Shown piece after piece: positions 44,417 to 53,724 of a stretch of DNA of 64,000 nucleotides. The position numbers and the translations under genes are program-made. How positions within the stretch are numbered: the first letter of the stretch is position 1; the number at the start of each line of letters is the position of its first letter. The stretch covers positions 186,001 to 250,000 of the forward strand of contig CAVSES010000002.1 of the NCBI GenBank assembly GCA_963727045.1. Reading direction: 5' to 3'. The notes beneath the pieces were generated by a model. That model saw only the letters and a list, made by a program, of their open reading frames with translations. It was not told the origin of the DNA and did no database searches. The stretch comes from Bog-1198 sp963727045 (GTDB lineage: Bacteria; Pseudomonadota; Gammaproteobacteria; Steroidobacterales; Steroidobacteraceae).

Positions 44417-45664
44417 ATGTGGAATTCGCATGCCGCGAGTCTCACGGTCGCCCTCGCCGTGGGGTTGCTCATCGGCCTCGATCGGGAAAAGCAAAAGGAC
44501 ACGGTTTCATTGCCCGAAGCCGCCGGGGTGCGGACCTTTGCCCTGGTTGCGCTGCTCGGCGCCATGGCTGCCCTCCTGGACTCCGAGATCATGGCCGGGG
44601 TCCTGGGCGCGGGTGCCGTGACCTTGAACTTGCTGTTCTTTTATACCAATCGCTCGCGACGGCCCAGCGAGACGACGGCATTTGCATTGCTGGCGACGTT
44701 CGCGATCGGCTTCCTGACGGTGCGGCACGTTGCAATCTCGGCTGCACTCGGCGTCCTCATCGCGCTGTTGCTGAGTTCCAAATCTCATTTGCACAAGTTC
44801 GCGCTCTCTCAATTGAGCGAGCAGGAACTCCGCGATGCGACGCTGTTGGCGGGCGCCGCGCTCATCGTCCTGCCACTGCTGCCGGACCGCACCGTCGATC
44901 CGCTCGGCGTCATCAATTTGCGCGTGATCTGGCGGCTCACCGTTCTCATGCTGCTCATCAATGCCCTGGGATACATCGCGCGCCGCACACTGGGTGAACG
45001 GGTCGGCCTTGCCATCACGGGTTTCTGCGGCGGCTTCGTCTCGAGCATCTTGACGATTGCCGCCATGGGCCGGCAGGCGGGCACGGAACCCTCGCAGTTG
45101 AATTCAGCGGTCGCGGGCGCGTCATTCTCCTCCATCGCCACCGCAATCGAACTGCTCATCATCTTGTCCATGACAAACATCGAGGTCCTGCGGTATCTGG
45201 GGCCGGCGATCGCCGCCATGGGCCTGTTCGCGGCGGCATATGGAATCGGGTTTGCCCTCCGGCCCCGTGCTCCGATCTCGACATCGGAGGCCGCCTCCGG
45301 CCGCGCTTTCGAGCCGAAGCTGGCGCTCCTGTTCGCCGGGGCATTCGCGCTGATGCTATTCGTGGCGGCCCTGCTGCAGAAAAATCTCGGATCTGCCGCC
45401 GCGCAGGGCGTCATCGCGCTGGCGGGATTCTTCGACACTCACGCGGCAGCCGCATCGGCGGCTCGGCTGGCTTCCTCGGGAACGCTGGACGTGGCTTCGG
45501 CCGCGTTTGCAGCACTGCTCGCCATTACGGCCAACACGCTCGTCAAGGCCGCAGCCGCGCTCATTGCCGGCGGCCGGTCCTTCGCATCGAGAGTCTGCCC
45601 GGGCCACGCGGGAATGATCTTCGTCCTGTGGAGCGGGTGGCTGCTGGTTCACACGGCCGCCTGA
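44417..45664 (+). CDS. MgtC/SapB-family membrane protein with DUF4010 domain
   Basis: Integral membrane protein of 415 aa with about 12 hydrophobic segments. The N-terminal half (LTVALAVGLLIGLDREKQK, AAGVRTFALVALLGAMAALL) is the MgtC/SapB-like domain, with the characteristic GLxIGLxRE and RTFxLVxLxG patterns. The C-terminal half (about 180-410, LVLPLLPDRTVDPLGVINLRVIWRLTVLMLLINALGYIARRTLG) is DUF4010. MgtC proteins modulate magnesium homeostasis and ATP synthase. The MgtA-type ATPase encoded next to it on the opposite strand supports a Mg2+ role. They end 12 bp apart. Confidence 0.9.
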   Translation: MWNSHAASLTVALAVGLLIGLDREKQKDTVSLPEAAGVRTFALVALLGAMAALLDSEIMAGVLGAGAVTLNLLFFYTNRSRRPSETTAFALLATFAIGFLTVRHVAISAALGVLIALLLSSKSHLHKFALSQLSEQELRDATLLAGAALIVLPLLPDRTVDPLGVINLRVIWRLTVLMLLINALGYIARRTLGERVGLAITGFCGGFVSSILTIAAMGRQAGTEPSQLNSAVAGASFSSIATAIELLIILSMTNIEVLRYLGPAIAAMGLFAAAYGIGFALRPRAPISTSEAASGRAFEPKLALLFAGAFALMLFVAALLQKNLGSAAAQGVIALAGFFDTHAAAASAARLASSGTLDVASAAFAALLAITANTLVKAAAALIAGGRSFASRVCPGHAGMIFVLWSGWLLVHTAA

Positions 45665-45676
45665 TCCCAAGTCGAT

Positions 45677-48304
45677 CTACATTCCCCAACGCCGCACGAA
45701 CCAAACCTTCGCGCAATGGGCCAGCACGGCGTAGCCCAACAGGAAGGCGAGCAGCACCGGGAAGAACGCAGCCGGCAATGTCACGAACCCGAGCGCTCGA
45801 CCCGCCCAGGTAAACGGCAATGCGATCCCGATGGCGCAAATCGAGAGGCTGGTGGCCAGCAGCGCCGCACTGGCGCGGCTCTGGATGAACGGCAGCCTGG
45901 AGGTTCGGATGATGTGAATGATCAGCGTTTGGGTGAGCAGCGACTCCACGAACCAGCCGGATTGAAACAGCGCCGCATTTTCCCATCCGCCGAAGAATCG
46001 GATCAGCACGAAAAACGTCGCAAAGTCGAAGATCGAACTGATCGGCCCGATGAAAACCATGAATTTGAAGATGTTGCCGATCTCCCACCGGCGGGGCACG
46101 GCCAGATATTCGCTGTCGACGTGGTCCGTGGGAATTGCGGTCTGGGAAAAATCATACAAGAGATTGTTCGTCAACACTTGAATCGCGGTCATGGGCAGGA
46201 ACGGCAGAAAGATGCTCGCGCCCAGGACTGACAGCATGTTTCCGAAGTTCGAGCTCGCGCCCATCTGAATGTACTTGGTGATGTTGCCGAACACCCGGCG
46301 GCCTTCGAGCACGCCCGATTCCAGGACCATGAGGTCCTTGTCGAGCAAGATGATGTCGGCGCACTCCTTGGCGATGTCGACGGCCGAATCCACCGAGATC
46401 CCGACGTCCGCCGCCTTCAATGCCGTACTGTCATTGATGCCGTCGCCCAGAAATCCGACGACATGGCCACGGCTGTGCAACGCGCCTATGACCCGCGATT
46501 TTTGCTGCGGCGACAGCTTGGCGAACACCGTGGTCGAGTCGACGCGCTGCGCGAGAGATTCATCGTTCAACGCCTCGAGTTCCGAACCGAGCATCAGCCG
46601 TCCGGCGTCCACGCCGACGTCGCGGCAGATCTTTCGCGTGACGATTTCATTGTCACCCGTCAGAATCTTCACCTGCACGCCGACCTTGTCGAGGGCCTTT
46701 ATCGCGGCGGCGGCGCTGTCCTTCGGCGGATCGAGGAAGGCGATGATGCCCACGAGTGTGAGATCGCACTCGTCCGCCGTTGCATAGTGCGCTTTCGGCA
46801 CAGGAATGTTCTTGTATGCCACCGCAACCACGCGAAAACCGTCTTCGTTGAGTTGCGCAGTGATGCGATTGGCATCGGCCAGATGCCCGGCATCGAGACG
46901 CCCCTCCTCCCCGTTCAGTTCGTAGCGCGTCGACGCCGCAAACATTTCCTCCACGGCGCCTTTGCAGACAAGGATGTGCCTGCCTTGAAATGACACCACC
47001 ACCGACAGGCGCCGGCGCGCGAAGTCGAATGGAATTTCATCGACCTTACGATACTCGCTGCCCTCGCCGTACTGGCCGTGCAAATCGAGATGATCCAGTA
47101 CGGCGACATCGAGGAGATTCTTGAGGCCCGATTGATAATAGCTGTTCAAATAGGCGTACTTCAGCACCTCGTCGGAATCCTGACCCTTGAGGTCCATATG
47201 CCTCTTGAGGATGATCCGGTCCTGGGTCAGCGTGCCCGTCTTGTCGGTGCACAGTACGTCCATCGCGCCGAAATTTTGAATGGCTTGCAGGCGCTTCACG
47301 ATCACCCGCTTGCCGGACATGGCCATCGCTCCCTTCGCGAGATTGACGGTCACGATCATCGGCAGCATTTCAGGCGTGAGACCCACCGCGACCGCGACCG
47401 CGAACAGAAAGGCCTCCAGCCAGCTGCCCTTCGTGAAACCATTGATCAAGAACACGGCCGGCACCATGACCGCCATGAAGCGGATCATGAGCCAGGTGAA
47501 TCGATTGATCCCGCGATCGAAGCTCGACAGTTCGCGCCGCCCGGCGATCGAACGCGCGAGCATGCCGAAATAGGTGTGGCCGCCAGTGCGGATGATGACC
47601 CCCGTGCCGTAGCCGCTGACGACGTTCGAGCCCATGAAGCCGATGTTCGGCAGATCCAGGATGTTGGCCGCCGTGCTCACCCTGCATTCCGCCGATTTTT
47701 CGCAGGGCATGGACTCGCCGGTAAGCGCCGCTTGATTGACGAACAAGTCATTGGCGCTCAGGAGGCGCATATCGCCGGGCAGCATATCGCCGGCGGAGAG
47801 ACGCACGATGTCCCCGGGGACGATCTGTTCGAGCGGCACGTCCGCGAAGGGCACCTCGGATCCCGCGCCTTGGCGCTTGACGCTGGCGGAATTTTTCACC
47901 ATGGCCCGCAATTTTGCGGCGGCTTGATTGGAGCGGTGTTCCTGCAGAAAGGCGGTGCCGATGGCCAGCACGACCATCACCGCGATGATGATCGCGGCCC
48001 GCACGTCCCCCAGAAAGTAGGAAAGCCCGGCCAATCCCAGCAAGAGCAGGTTGAGGGGATTGTTGGCGCGGCCGGCCAGCTCCTCAAGGATGGTGCTGCC
48101 GGGAGCGTGCCCGACGATGTTGGCGCCGAGGGCAGCAAGCCGCGCCGCGGCTTGCGAATCGAGCAATCCCGATTCCGTGGTCTCGAGTGCCGCCAATACC
48201 GAGGCGGCATCGCTTCGGCTCAATCGCAGCAGCTCCTCCGAATCCGGTTCGGGGAGCGCATCCGGCGCATGGGGCACGATCAGCGCGGGCGAGGTTGAAT
48301 GCAT
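45677..48304 (-). CDS. mgtA: Magnesium-transporting P-type ATPase (P3B)
   Basis: P-type ATPase of 875 aa that imports Mg2+. The N-terminal cytosolic part is followed by the actuator loop (LLSANDLFVNQAALTGESMPCEKS). The phosphorylation motif is VLCTDKTGTLTQD, with KILTGDNEIVTRKICRDVGV and VGFLGDGINDSTALKAADVGISVD in the hinge. The ALTGES, DKTGT and GDGIND motifs all confirm a working P-type pump. The C-terminal membrane bundle contains ASSNFGNMLSVLGASIFLPFLPM, as in MgtA/MgtB. ATG at 48304 is chosen; upstream in-frame codons look non-coding. It is divergent from the phosphotransferase-kinase fusion. Confidence 0.95.
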   Translation of the reverse strand: MHSTSPALIVPHAPDALPEPDSEELLRLSRSDAASVLAALETTESGLLDSQAAARLAALGANIVGHAPGSTILEELAGRANNPLNLLLLGLAGLSYFLGDVRAAIIIAVMVVLAIGTAFLQEHRSNQAAAKLRAMVKNSASVKRQGAGSEVPFADVPLEQIVPGDIVRLSAGDMLPGDMRLLSANDLFVNQAALTGESMPCEKSAECRVSTAANILDLPNIGFMGSNVVSGYGTGVIIRTGGHTYFGMLARSIAGRRELSSFDRGINRFTWLMIRFMAVMVPAVFLINGFTKGSWLEAFLFAVAVAVGLTPEMLPMIVTVNLAKGAMAMSGKRVIVKRLQAIQNFGAMDVLCTDKTGTLTQDRIILKRHMDLKGQDSDEVLKYAYLNSYYQSGLKNLLDVAVLDHLDLHGQYGEGSEYRKVDEIPFDFARRRLSVVVSFQGRHILVCKGAVEEMFAASTRYELNGEEGRLDAGHLADANRITAQLNEDGFRVVAVAYKNIPVPKAHYATADECDLTLVGIIAFLDPPKDSAAAAIKALDKVGVQVKILTGDNEIVTRKICRDVGVDAGRLMLGSELEALNDESLAQRVDSTTVFAKLSPQQKSRVIGALHSRGHVVGFLGDGINDSTALKAADVGISVDSAVDIAKECADIILLDKDLMVLESGVLEGRRVFGNITKYIQMGASSNFGNMLSVLGASIFLPFLPMTAIQVLTNNLLYDFSQTAIPTDHVDSEYLAVPRRWEIGNIFKFMVFIGPISSIFDFATFFVLIRFFGGWENAALFQSGWFVESLLTQTLIIHIIRTSRLPFIQSRASAALLATSLSICAIGIALPFTWAGRALGFVTLPAAFFPVLLAFLLGYAVLAHCAKVWFVRRWGM

Positions 48305-48398
48305 CCGAATCCGTCTGCAATTTACGCCGGAATCCCGGCTCGACGGACCATTTTGAATGCATCGCAGATGCGCCCATATGGAGGAATACCCGCGGCTG

Positions 48399-48416
48399 CT
48401 ACGTACTGACCGTTCG
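48399..48416. promoter_or_regulatory. Candidate FixJ/NarL-type site between mgtA and the kinase-fusion gene
   Basis: CTACGTACTGACCGTTCG lies in the 206-bp divergent gap, 95 bp from the mgtA start and 95 bp from the kinase-fusion start. It shares CTACGTA followed by CC with the elements at 53652 and 41861. Direction and activity are unknown. Confidence 0.35.
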
Positions 48417-48510
48417 GCCGGAAAATCAATCGACGGGATCTTCCCTTGCGGCTTGAGGGGTTGTGCGGATTTACGCATTTCGGACGGATTGCTAGGGTGC
48501 CCGGGGTCAT

Positions 48511-50097
48511 ATGGAAAAGTGCACCGAGCCTGGCATTGAAATCCAAGATTTGCTGCGTCCGGCGGCATTTCCGCACCCTGTGGCGCATCCCGAACTTCGC
48601 GAAACCCATGTTTCTTGGATCGTTCTGACCGGGACCGTGGCCTACAAGATCAAGAAGGCGCAAAAGCTGGATTTCCTGGACGCGTCCACTCTCGAGCGCC
48701 GCCGCCATCTCTGCGAGGAGGAAATCCGTCTGAACAGGCGCCTCACCCCGGAACTCTATCTGGATGTCGTCGCCATCACGAAAGATGCCTCCGGGCTGCA
48801 CGTGGGCGGCTCCGGGTCGATCGTTGAATACGCCGTGTGCATGAGACAGTTCGACACCTCGCAGGAGCTGCCGGCGCTCGTGGCGCGCGGCGATATTGCC
48901 ATCGACGAAGTCACGGCGCTCGCGGAACGCGTGGCCGAATTTCATTCCCGCGCGGCGGTCGCGCCCCAGGCGGACTCCTTCGACTACGTCACGCAGCTTC
49001 GAAACTCCGTTCTCGGCAACGTGGCGACTCTCTTATCGCATCTCGATTCGACCGCACAATTTCCGGAGTTGGGGATGCTGATCGACTGGACTCATGACTC
49101 GTTGCACACATTCGCCGACCGTTTTCGCAAGCGCCAGCAGGGCGGATTCGTCCGCGAATGCCACGGCGACCTTCATGCCCATAACATCGTCCGCTGGCAG
49201 GGCCGTTTGACTCCGTTCGATTGCCTGGAGTTCGACCCCAAGCTGCGCTGGATCGACGTCATGAACGATGTTGCCTTTCTGGTCATGGATTTTGCGGCAC
49301 TTGGCCGCAAGGATCTCGCCTGTGCGTTCCTGAGCCGCTATCTGGAACGCACGGGCGACTATGACGGGGTCCGGTTGCTGCCTTTCTATGCCGTGTATCG
49401 TGCAGCCGTGCGCGCCATGGTCGATGCCTTGAGCGCCGAACAGCATCCGGCCCGGCACGGCGAGTTCTACCAGCGGCTGCAGTGCAGGGTTCGCACGGCG
49501 GTGGACTTCATGCAGTCAAGGTCGCCGACGCTTTTCATCATGCGTGGACCTTCCGGCTCCGGAAAATCCTGGCTGAGCGAGCGATTGGTGCCGCTCGTTC
49601 AGGCTCTGCGCATCCGTTCCGATTTGGAGCGCGGACGGCTGGCGGGCGCGGCTCCTGCCGCCCCCAACGAGCCCGCACATCGACACGACGTGTATGCGCA
49701 CGGCGCGTATACGCCGGAAATGACCCGCCGGGTGTACGCGCGCCTGGCGCTGTGCGCTGAGAACTGTCTGCTGGCAGGGGTCAATGCCATCGTCGATGCG
49801 GCATTCCTGGAGAGGGAGCAGCGGCGGATATTTCAGAACCTCGCGGATCGCTTGGGCGTGCGGTTCGTCATCGTGTCGTGCACGGCCCAGGAGGAGGAGA
49901 TGGCGCACAGGATCGCCGCCCGACGACTGGCGAGGACCGACCCCTCGGAGGCGGATGAGGCCATCCTCGAGCAGCAACTTCGGCATCTCGAGCCCCTGCA
50001 GGCGGACGAGCAGGCGCACGTCATGACCGTCGACACGATGCTGCCGGATCCTGCGGGTGCGGTCTTGGCGAATCTTCGCGCCCGCCGAGCGGTTTGA
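48511..50097 (+). CDS. Aminoglycoside phosphotransferase-like / P-loop kinase fusion
   Basis: Two-domain protein of 528 aa. The N-terminal part (about 1-330) has an APH-type kinase fold: HVSWIVLTGTVAYKIKKAQKLDFLD with an ATP-binding Lys, and FVRECHGDLHAHNIVRWQGRLTPFDCLEFDPKLRWIDVMNDVAF with catalytic HGD and metal-binding Asp. The C-terminal part (about 335-528) is a P-loop kinase (IMRGPSGSGKSWLSERLVPL), with DAAFLEREQRRIFQNLADRLGVRFVIVSC resembling gluconate-kinase-type AAA proteins. This fusion is common in proteobacterial stress islands, and its substrate is unknown. A GC hairpin follows it (50107-50129). Confidence 0.92.
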   Translation: MEKCTEPGIEIQDLLRPAAFPHPVAHPELRETHVSWIVLTGTVAYKIKKAQKLDFLDASTLERRRHLCEEEIRLNRRLTPELYLDVVAITKDASGLHVGGSGSIVEYAVCMRQFDTSQELPALVARGDIAIDEVTALAERVAEFHSRAAVAPQADSFDYVTQLRNSVLGNVATLLSHLDSTAQFPELGMLIDWTHDSLHTFADRFRKRQQGGFVRECHGDLHAHNIVRWQGRLTPFDCLEFDPKLRWIDVMNDVAFLVMDFAALGRKDLACAFLSRYLERTGDYDGVRLLPFYAVYRAAVRAMVDALSAEQHPARHGEFYQRLQCRVRTAVDFMQSRSPTLFIMRGPSGSGKSWLSERLVPLVQALRIRSDLERGRLAGAAPAAPNEPAHRHDVYAHGAYTPEMTRRVYARLALCAENCLLAGVNAIVDAAFLEREQRRIFQNLADRLGVRFVIVSCTAQEEEMAHRIAARRLARTDPSEADEAILEQQLRHLEPLQADEQAHVMTVDTMLPDPAGAVLANLRARRAV

Positions 50098-50106
50098 ATT
50101 ACTCCC

Positions 50107-50129
50107 CGGGGCCATCGGCCCGGGCCCCG
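50107..50129 (+). terminator. GC hairpin after the kinase-fusion gene
   Basis: CGGGGCC (50107-50113) pairs with GGCCCCG (50123-50129) around a 9-base loop, 10 bp after the stop codon at 50097. It lacks a T-run, so it is a weak intrinsic terminator or mRNA 3' stabiliser before the universal stress gene. Confidence 0.45.
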
Positions 50130-50211
50130 TGAAATTGCGCAGCCCGTTCAGGGCAAACCCCTATTGAGAACGCGGCCGGCTGCGGCAAGTATTGGGGCAA
50201 AGGAGAATTGC

Positions 50212-51078
50212 ATGATCAAGACCATCCTGGTACCCACCAGCGGAAGCTCGACCGACGAGTGCGTGTTTGCGACGGCTTTGGCGGTGGCTCAGCCGCTTGC
50301 CGCGCATCTGGGGTTCTACCATGTGCGCCTGAGCACCGGCGAAGCGGCGGCCCGGGCCCCTCACGTCGCGTTTTGCGTGGGCGCCGGGTTGACGTCCGCG
50401 CTCGCCTATCTGCACGAGGAGGAAGACCTCCTTGCGGCGGCCGCAGCCGCCCACTTCCAAAAGTTCTGCAAGAGCCATTGCGTGGCGGTTCGCAGCGCAC
50501 CCGGCTTCTCCGAGGCGGTCTCCGCGAGCTGGTGCGAAGAAATCGACAATCCCGCCAGCCGGTTGATGTTCCATGCGCGCCACAGCGATCTCACCGTGCT
50601 CGCGCGGCCTCACCATGTCGACTACATGCCGAGCATGCTCATCGAGGATTTGCTCATCGCAAGCGGCCGCCCCGTGCTGATCGCGGCTGAAATGGCGCCG
50701 AGCACCATCGATACCATTGTGGTGGGTTGGAAGGAAACGCCCGAATCAGCCCGCGCCATCACCGCGGCCATGCCCTTGCTGGAGCGCGCAAAGAAGGTCG
50801 TCCTGGTGAGCGTGACGGAAGGCGACGCGGTGATGCCGCAAAACCTCAAGCATCTCGTGTGGCAGCTGGCGTGGCACGGAATAGCGGCGGAATCCCGTAT
50901 CATCGAGGGAAAGACAAGGGAAGCGGCTGCGCTGCTGTCCACCGCAGCCGCCGAGTTGCGCGCCGATCTGCTCGTGATCGGCGGCTACGGCCACAGGCCG
51001 GTGCGCGAGTTCGTGTTCGGCGGCGTCACCCAGTCGCTCATCGAGAACGCGAAGATACCGGTCTTCATGCTGCATTGA
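50212..51078 (+). CDS. Tandem universal stress protein
   Basis: Protein of 288 aa with two Usp folds. The first (about 1-155) is degenerate: MIKTILVPTSGSSTDECVFATALAVAQ and SMLIEDLLIASGRPVLIAA. The second (about 160-288) keeps TIVVGWKETPESARAITAAMPLLERA and a GGYGHRPVREFVFGGVTQSLIENAKIPVFML end with the GxxG-x9-GS/T-like nucleotide loop. ATG at 50212 has a clear AAAGGAG ribosome site. Usp proteins support survival under starvation or low oxygen. It overlaps the convergent Usp gene by 14 bp. Confidence 0.92.
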   Translation: MIKTILVPTSGSSTDECVFATALAVAQPLAAHLGFYHVRLSTGEAAARAPHVAFCVGAGLTSALAYLHEEEDLLAAAAAAHFQKFCKSHCVAVRSAPGFSEAVSASWCEEIDNPASRLMFHARHSDLTVLARPHHVDYMPSMLIEDLLIASGRPVLIAAEMAPSTIDTIVVGWKETPESARAITAAMPLLERAKKVVLVSVTEGDAVMPQNLKHLVWQLAWHGIAAESRIIEGKTREAAALLSTAAAELRADLLVIGGYGHRPVREFVFGGVTQSLIENAKIPVFMLH

Positions 51079-51994
51079 GCGCGGGAACGATCAACACGTC
51101 GCAGGTGAGCGCATCCAGCACGTGCTCGGCGGTATGGCCGATGAACAGGCGCTTCAATCCCGAGCGCGAGACGGCCCCCATGACCACCACGCTTGCCTTC
51201 AGCGAGCGTGCAAGGGAAGGCAGCTCGGTTGCCGGATCGCCGCGGCGAAAGTGCCTGCGCTTCGGCGAAATCCCGTACGAGCCGATGGCCGCATAGAACT
51301 GCCGGCGCACGTCGGTCTCGTAGCCGGCTTCCTGCGCGGGTGTGACCGCCAGGATCGTCGGCTCCATGACGACCCCGGGAAACAGATCGACCAGCGGGCG
51401 GCAGACATGCGCCAGGTGCAGGGTGCCGCCCAGCACCGACGCCGCCGTGACCGCGGCATCCACGATTTGTGCGTCGAGAGCCAGAGGCTTGTCGTTAGCA
51501 TGCAGCGGATCGATTGCCGCCAGCACGCGCGGGCTTCGCCAGACCTTGGATCCCTTGACGATGAGCAGCGGCACGGGGGTCTGCCGGATGAGTTCAAAAT
51601 CAGTCTGGCTGAGGAGCAGCCGCGCGAGGCGGCTGTGCCGATGCGCTTCAATGACGATGAGGTCCGCGGCGCCCGATTTCGCCTGTCCAAGGATGGCCTC
51701 GTGGACGGGCGCACCCGTGCGCACCGCCGTATCGACGATCAGCTCCTCGCGCCGCAAAGGCTTGGCCATCCGTTCAAGACCGGCGCGGCTCCGGGCGGCG
51801 GCGGCACGCATGAGTTCCACCATCTCGACTCTGGCAAACCCCATTGCAATTTGCGGCGTCGGTACGGAATTGAAAAGCTCGATGCCCGCGCCCGTCTTGT
51901 GAGCGATTTCCGCGGCCCGCTTGACCGCCTTGTTCGATCGGGCAGACGGATCTGCGACCGCCACCAATATTTTTCGCAGCTGCAGCGATCCCAT
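51065..51994 (-). CDS. Tandem universal stress protein, UspE-like
   Basis: Protein of 309 aa with two Usp domains: about 1-145 (LRKILVAVADPSARSNKAVKRAAEIAHKTGAGIELF, ending HRHSRLARLLLSQTDFELIRQTPVPLLIVKG) and 150-309 (RVLAAIDPLHANDKPLALDAQIVDAAVTAASVLGG, ending VSRSGLKRLFIGHTAEHVLDALTCDVLIVP). The order and length match UspE. ATG at 51994 is preferred over one 6 bp upstream. It lies tail-to-tail with the other Usp gene, which differs strongly in sequence. Confidence 0.92.
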   Translation of the reverse strand: MGSLQLRKILVAVADPSARSNKAVKRAAEIAHKTGAGIELFNSVPTPQIAMGFARVEMVELMRAAAARSRAGLERMAKPLRREELIVDTAVRTGAPVHEAILGQAKSGAADLIVIEAHRHSRLARLLLSQTDFELIRQTPVPLLIVKGSKVWRSPRVLAAIDPLHANDKPLALDAQIVDAAVTAASVLGGTLHLAHVCRPLVDLFPGVVMEPTILAVTPAQEAGYETDVRRQFYAAIGSYGISPKRRHFRRGDPATELPSLARSLKASVVVMGAVSRSGLKRLFIGHTAEHVLDALTCDVLIVPALNAA

Positions 51995-52161
51995 GAACAT
52001 CTCCGACTTGCGATCCCCGACGCATCCTATCGACGGCCGACGGAAGGCACCATGGGTAGATCTCCCGCACGATTTCGGACATCGCGTAGAGCCCGCATGC
52101 GGACGCTCTGTTACCGTTCCCGTGCGATGTCTCGCCTCGATGTGTCGGCAACAGGGGTGAA

Positions 52162-53154
52162 ATGATGAATCCTAATATGCCGGGCGGCTGTTGGGCGCTG
52201 GTTTTGGCCGGAGGCGAAGGCAGCCGCCTGCGAAGCCTTACGACGACCTCGGCCGGCGTCGCAATTCCAAAACAGTATTGTTCGCTGAGAGGCGGCTGCT
52301 CGCTGCTGCACGAAGCCTTGAAGCGGGCCGCGTCCATCGCATTGCCGCAGCGAATCTGCGCGGTGGTCGCCTCGAAGCATCGGGATTGGTGGCAGACCGC
52401 CCTGCAGCAATTGCCCGTCGACAATGTCGTCATCCAGCCGGGAAATTACGGAACGGCCACCGGCATCCTGCTGCCATTGCTCGCGATCATGGCGCAGGAT
52501 CGGGAGGCAACCATCGTGATACTTCCGAGCGATCACCACGTCGAGGATGAAATGGTGCTGGCGGATGCACTGCACGAGGCAGTGCGCGCGCTTGGCCGGC
52601 ACCCGAACGACGTGCTACTTCTCGGCATCGCACCGGATGAGGCGGATCCGGAACTCGGATACATCGTTCCGGGGATTGTCGATGGGAACGGCACGGCAAC
52701 CGTATTGAAATTCGTCGAGAAACCGCCGGCGGCGGCGGCCAGGGATTTGATCGCCCAAGGGGCGCTATGGAATGCCTTCATCATGGCCGGGCGGGCCGAG
52801 GCGCTCTTGGCGCTTTTCGCGAAGAATGCGCCGGAACTTCTCTGCAAGATGCGCCGGGCTCTTGAAATGTCACCGCACCGCCCGGATCCGGCGTCAATCG
52901 AGGAATTATATCGAACACTGGCGCCGCTGGATTTTTCGCGGCACATCCTTCGCGGTCAGGAGGCGCACCTACGTGTATTGCGGGTACCGCCCTGCGGTTG
53001 GACCGACCTGGGTACGCCCAGGCGCGTCGCCGTCATGTTGAGCCGCGCGTGTCCCCGTCCCGCCGAGACGTTCGATGGCATCCACGGCTCGGGGGCGCTC
53101 AATTTGACCGCGCAATATCGGAGGCATCAGCGGGACTCGACTCTCAGTCCGTGA
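52162..53154 (+). CDS. Mannose-1-phosphate guanylyltransferase-like nucleotidyltransferase
   Basis: Sugar-nucleotide enzyme of 330 aa, GTP:mannose-1-phosphate type. The activation motif WALVLAGGEGSRLRSLT and PKQYCSLRGGCSLLHEAL match the NTP-transferase fold. VIQPGNYGTATGILLPL, VILPSDHHVEDE and ADPELGYIVPG are typical of ManC/RfbM-like proteins. The isomerase (cupin) domain of long ManC proteins is absent; the single-domain form is common. It could supply GDP-mannose for exopolysaccharide or glycoconjugates. Placement beside stress genes suggests capsule or envelope protection. Confidence 0.88.
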   Translation: MMNPNMPGGCWALVLAGGEGSRLRSLTTTSAGVAIPKQYCSLRGGCSLLHEALKRAASIALPQRICAVVASKHRDWWQTALQQLPVDNVVIQPGNYGTATGILLPLLAIMAQDREATIVILPSDHHVEDEMVLADALHEAVRALGRHPNDVLLLGIAPDEADPELGYIVPGIVDGNGTATVLKFVEKPPAAAARDLIAQGALWNAFIMAGRAEALLALFAKNAPELLCKMRRALEMSPHRPDPASIEELYRTLAPLDFSRHILRGQEAHLRVLRVPPCGWTDLGTPRRVAVMLSRACPRPAETFDGIHGSGALNLTAQYRRHQRDSTLSP

Positions 53155-53202
53155 TGCGCCAAAGCGCACTGTAGCGGGCAATCTCAATCCAACGGGTGGT
53201 GT

Positions 53203-53618
53203 ATGACGCACAAGCAGCTTTCATTCCGATCGGCCGCGCGTGAAAAGATTCTTCTCGGCGCCACACAGCTCGCCGATGCCGTACGCATCACCCTCGGCCC
53301 GAAATCGAAGTCCGTCCTGATGCAAAAGCGCTGGGGCGCCCCGATCGTGTGCAACGACGGCGTCACGATTGCAAAGGAATTGGACCTGGAGGACGCCGAG
53401 GAGAACCTGGGCGCGCAGGTGCCGTGGGATTCGACGCTGCCCGAAAGCTCTATGTGGACTTGTTTGAGGCAGGCATCGTCGATCCGACGAAGGTGGTGCG
53501 TATCGCCGTCGAGAACGCCGTATCCGTCGCCAGTGTGCTGCTGCTGACCGAGGCGGTCATGACGGAAAAGTCCGAGGACAAACCGGAGTCGCGCGCGCCG
53601 GCGGAAGCCGCGATGTAG
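53203..53618 (+). pseudogene. groEL-type chaperonin remnant with a large internal deletion
   Basis: The N-terminal 73 residues (LADAVRITLGPKSKSVLM, WGAPIVCNDGVTIAKELDLEDAEENLGAQV) are GroEL-like, of the alternative-paralogue kind. At about 53420 the frame switches by one base and the sequence resumes at the chaperonin C-terminus: GFDAARKLYVDLFEAGIVDPTKVVRIAVENAVSVASVLLLTEAVMTEK. About 400 residues, covering the apical and intermediate domains and much of the equatorial domain, are missing. The joined frame reads out of register (VPWDSTLPESS) to 53547. It cannot make a chaperonin. No groES is next to it. Confidence 0.9.
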
Positions 53619-53651
53619 CAGGGATGCCTGTCCCTGGATGACGGGCGCTCA

Positions 53652-53669
53652 CTACGTATAAGCCGTAGC
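53652..53669 (+). promoter_or_regulatory. Candidate FixJ/NarL-type site upstream of kup
   Basis: CTACGTATAAGCCGTAGC, with CTACG (53652-53656) and CGTAG (53664-53668) as perfect inverted arms, lies 73 bp before the potassium-transporter start. Its left half matches the elements at 48399 and, loosely, 41861 and 59605. Confidence 0.4.
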
Positions 53670-53724
53670 TGACGGCCGGCCGGTTCTGAATCATCATCCC
53701 GACAGATCAGCGGAGAGTGCGGAT

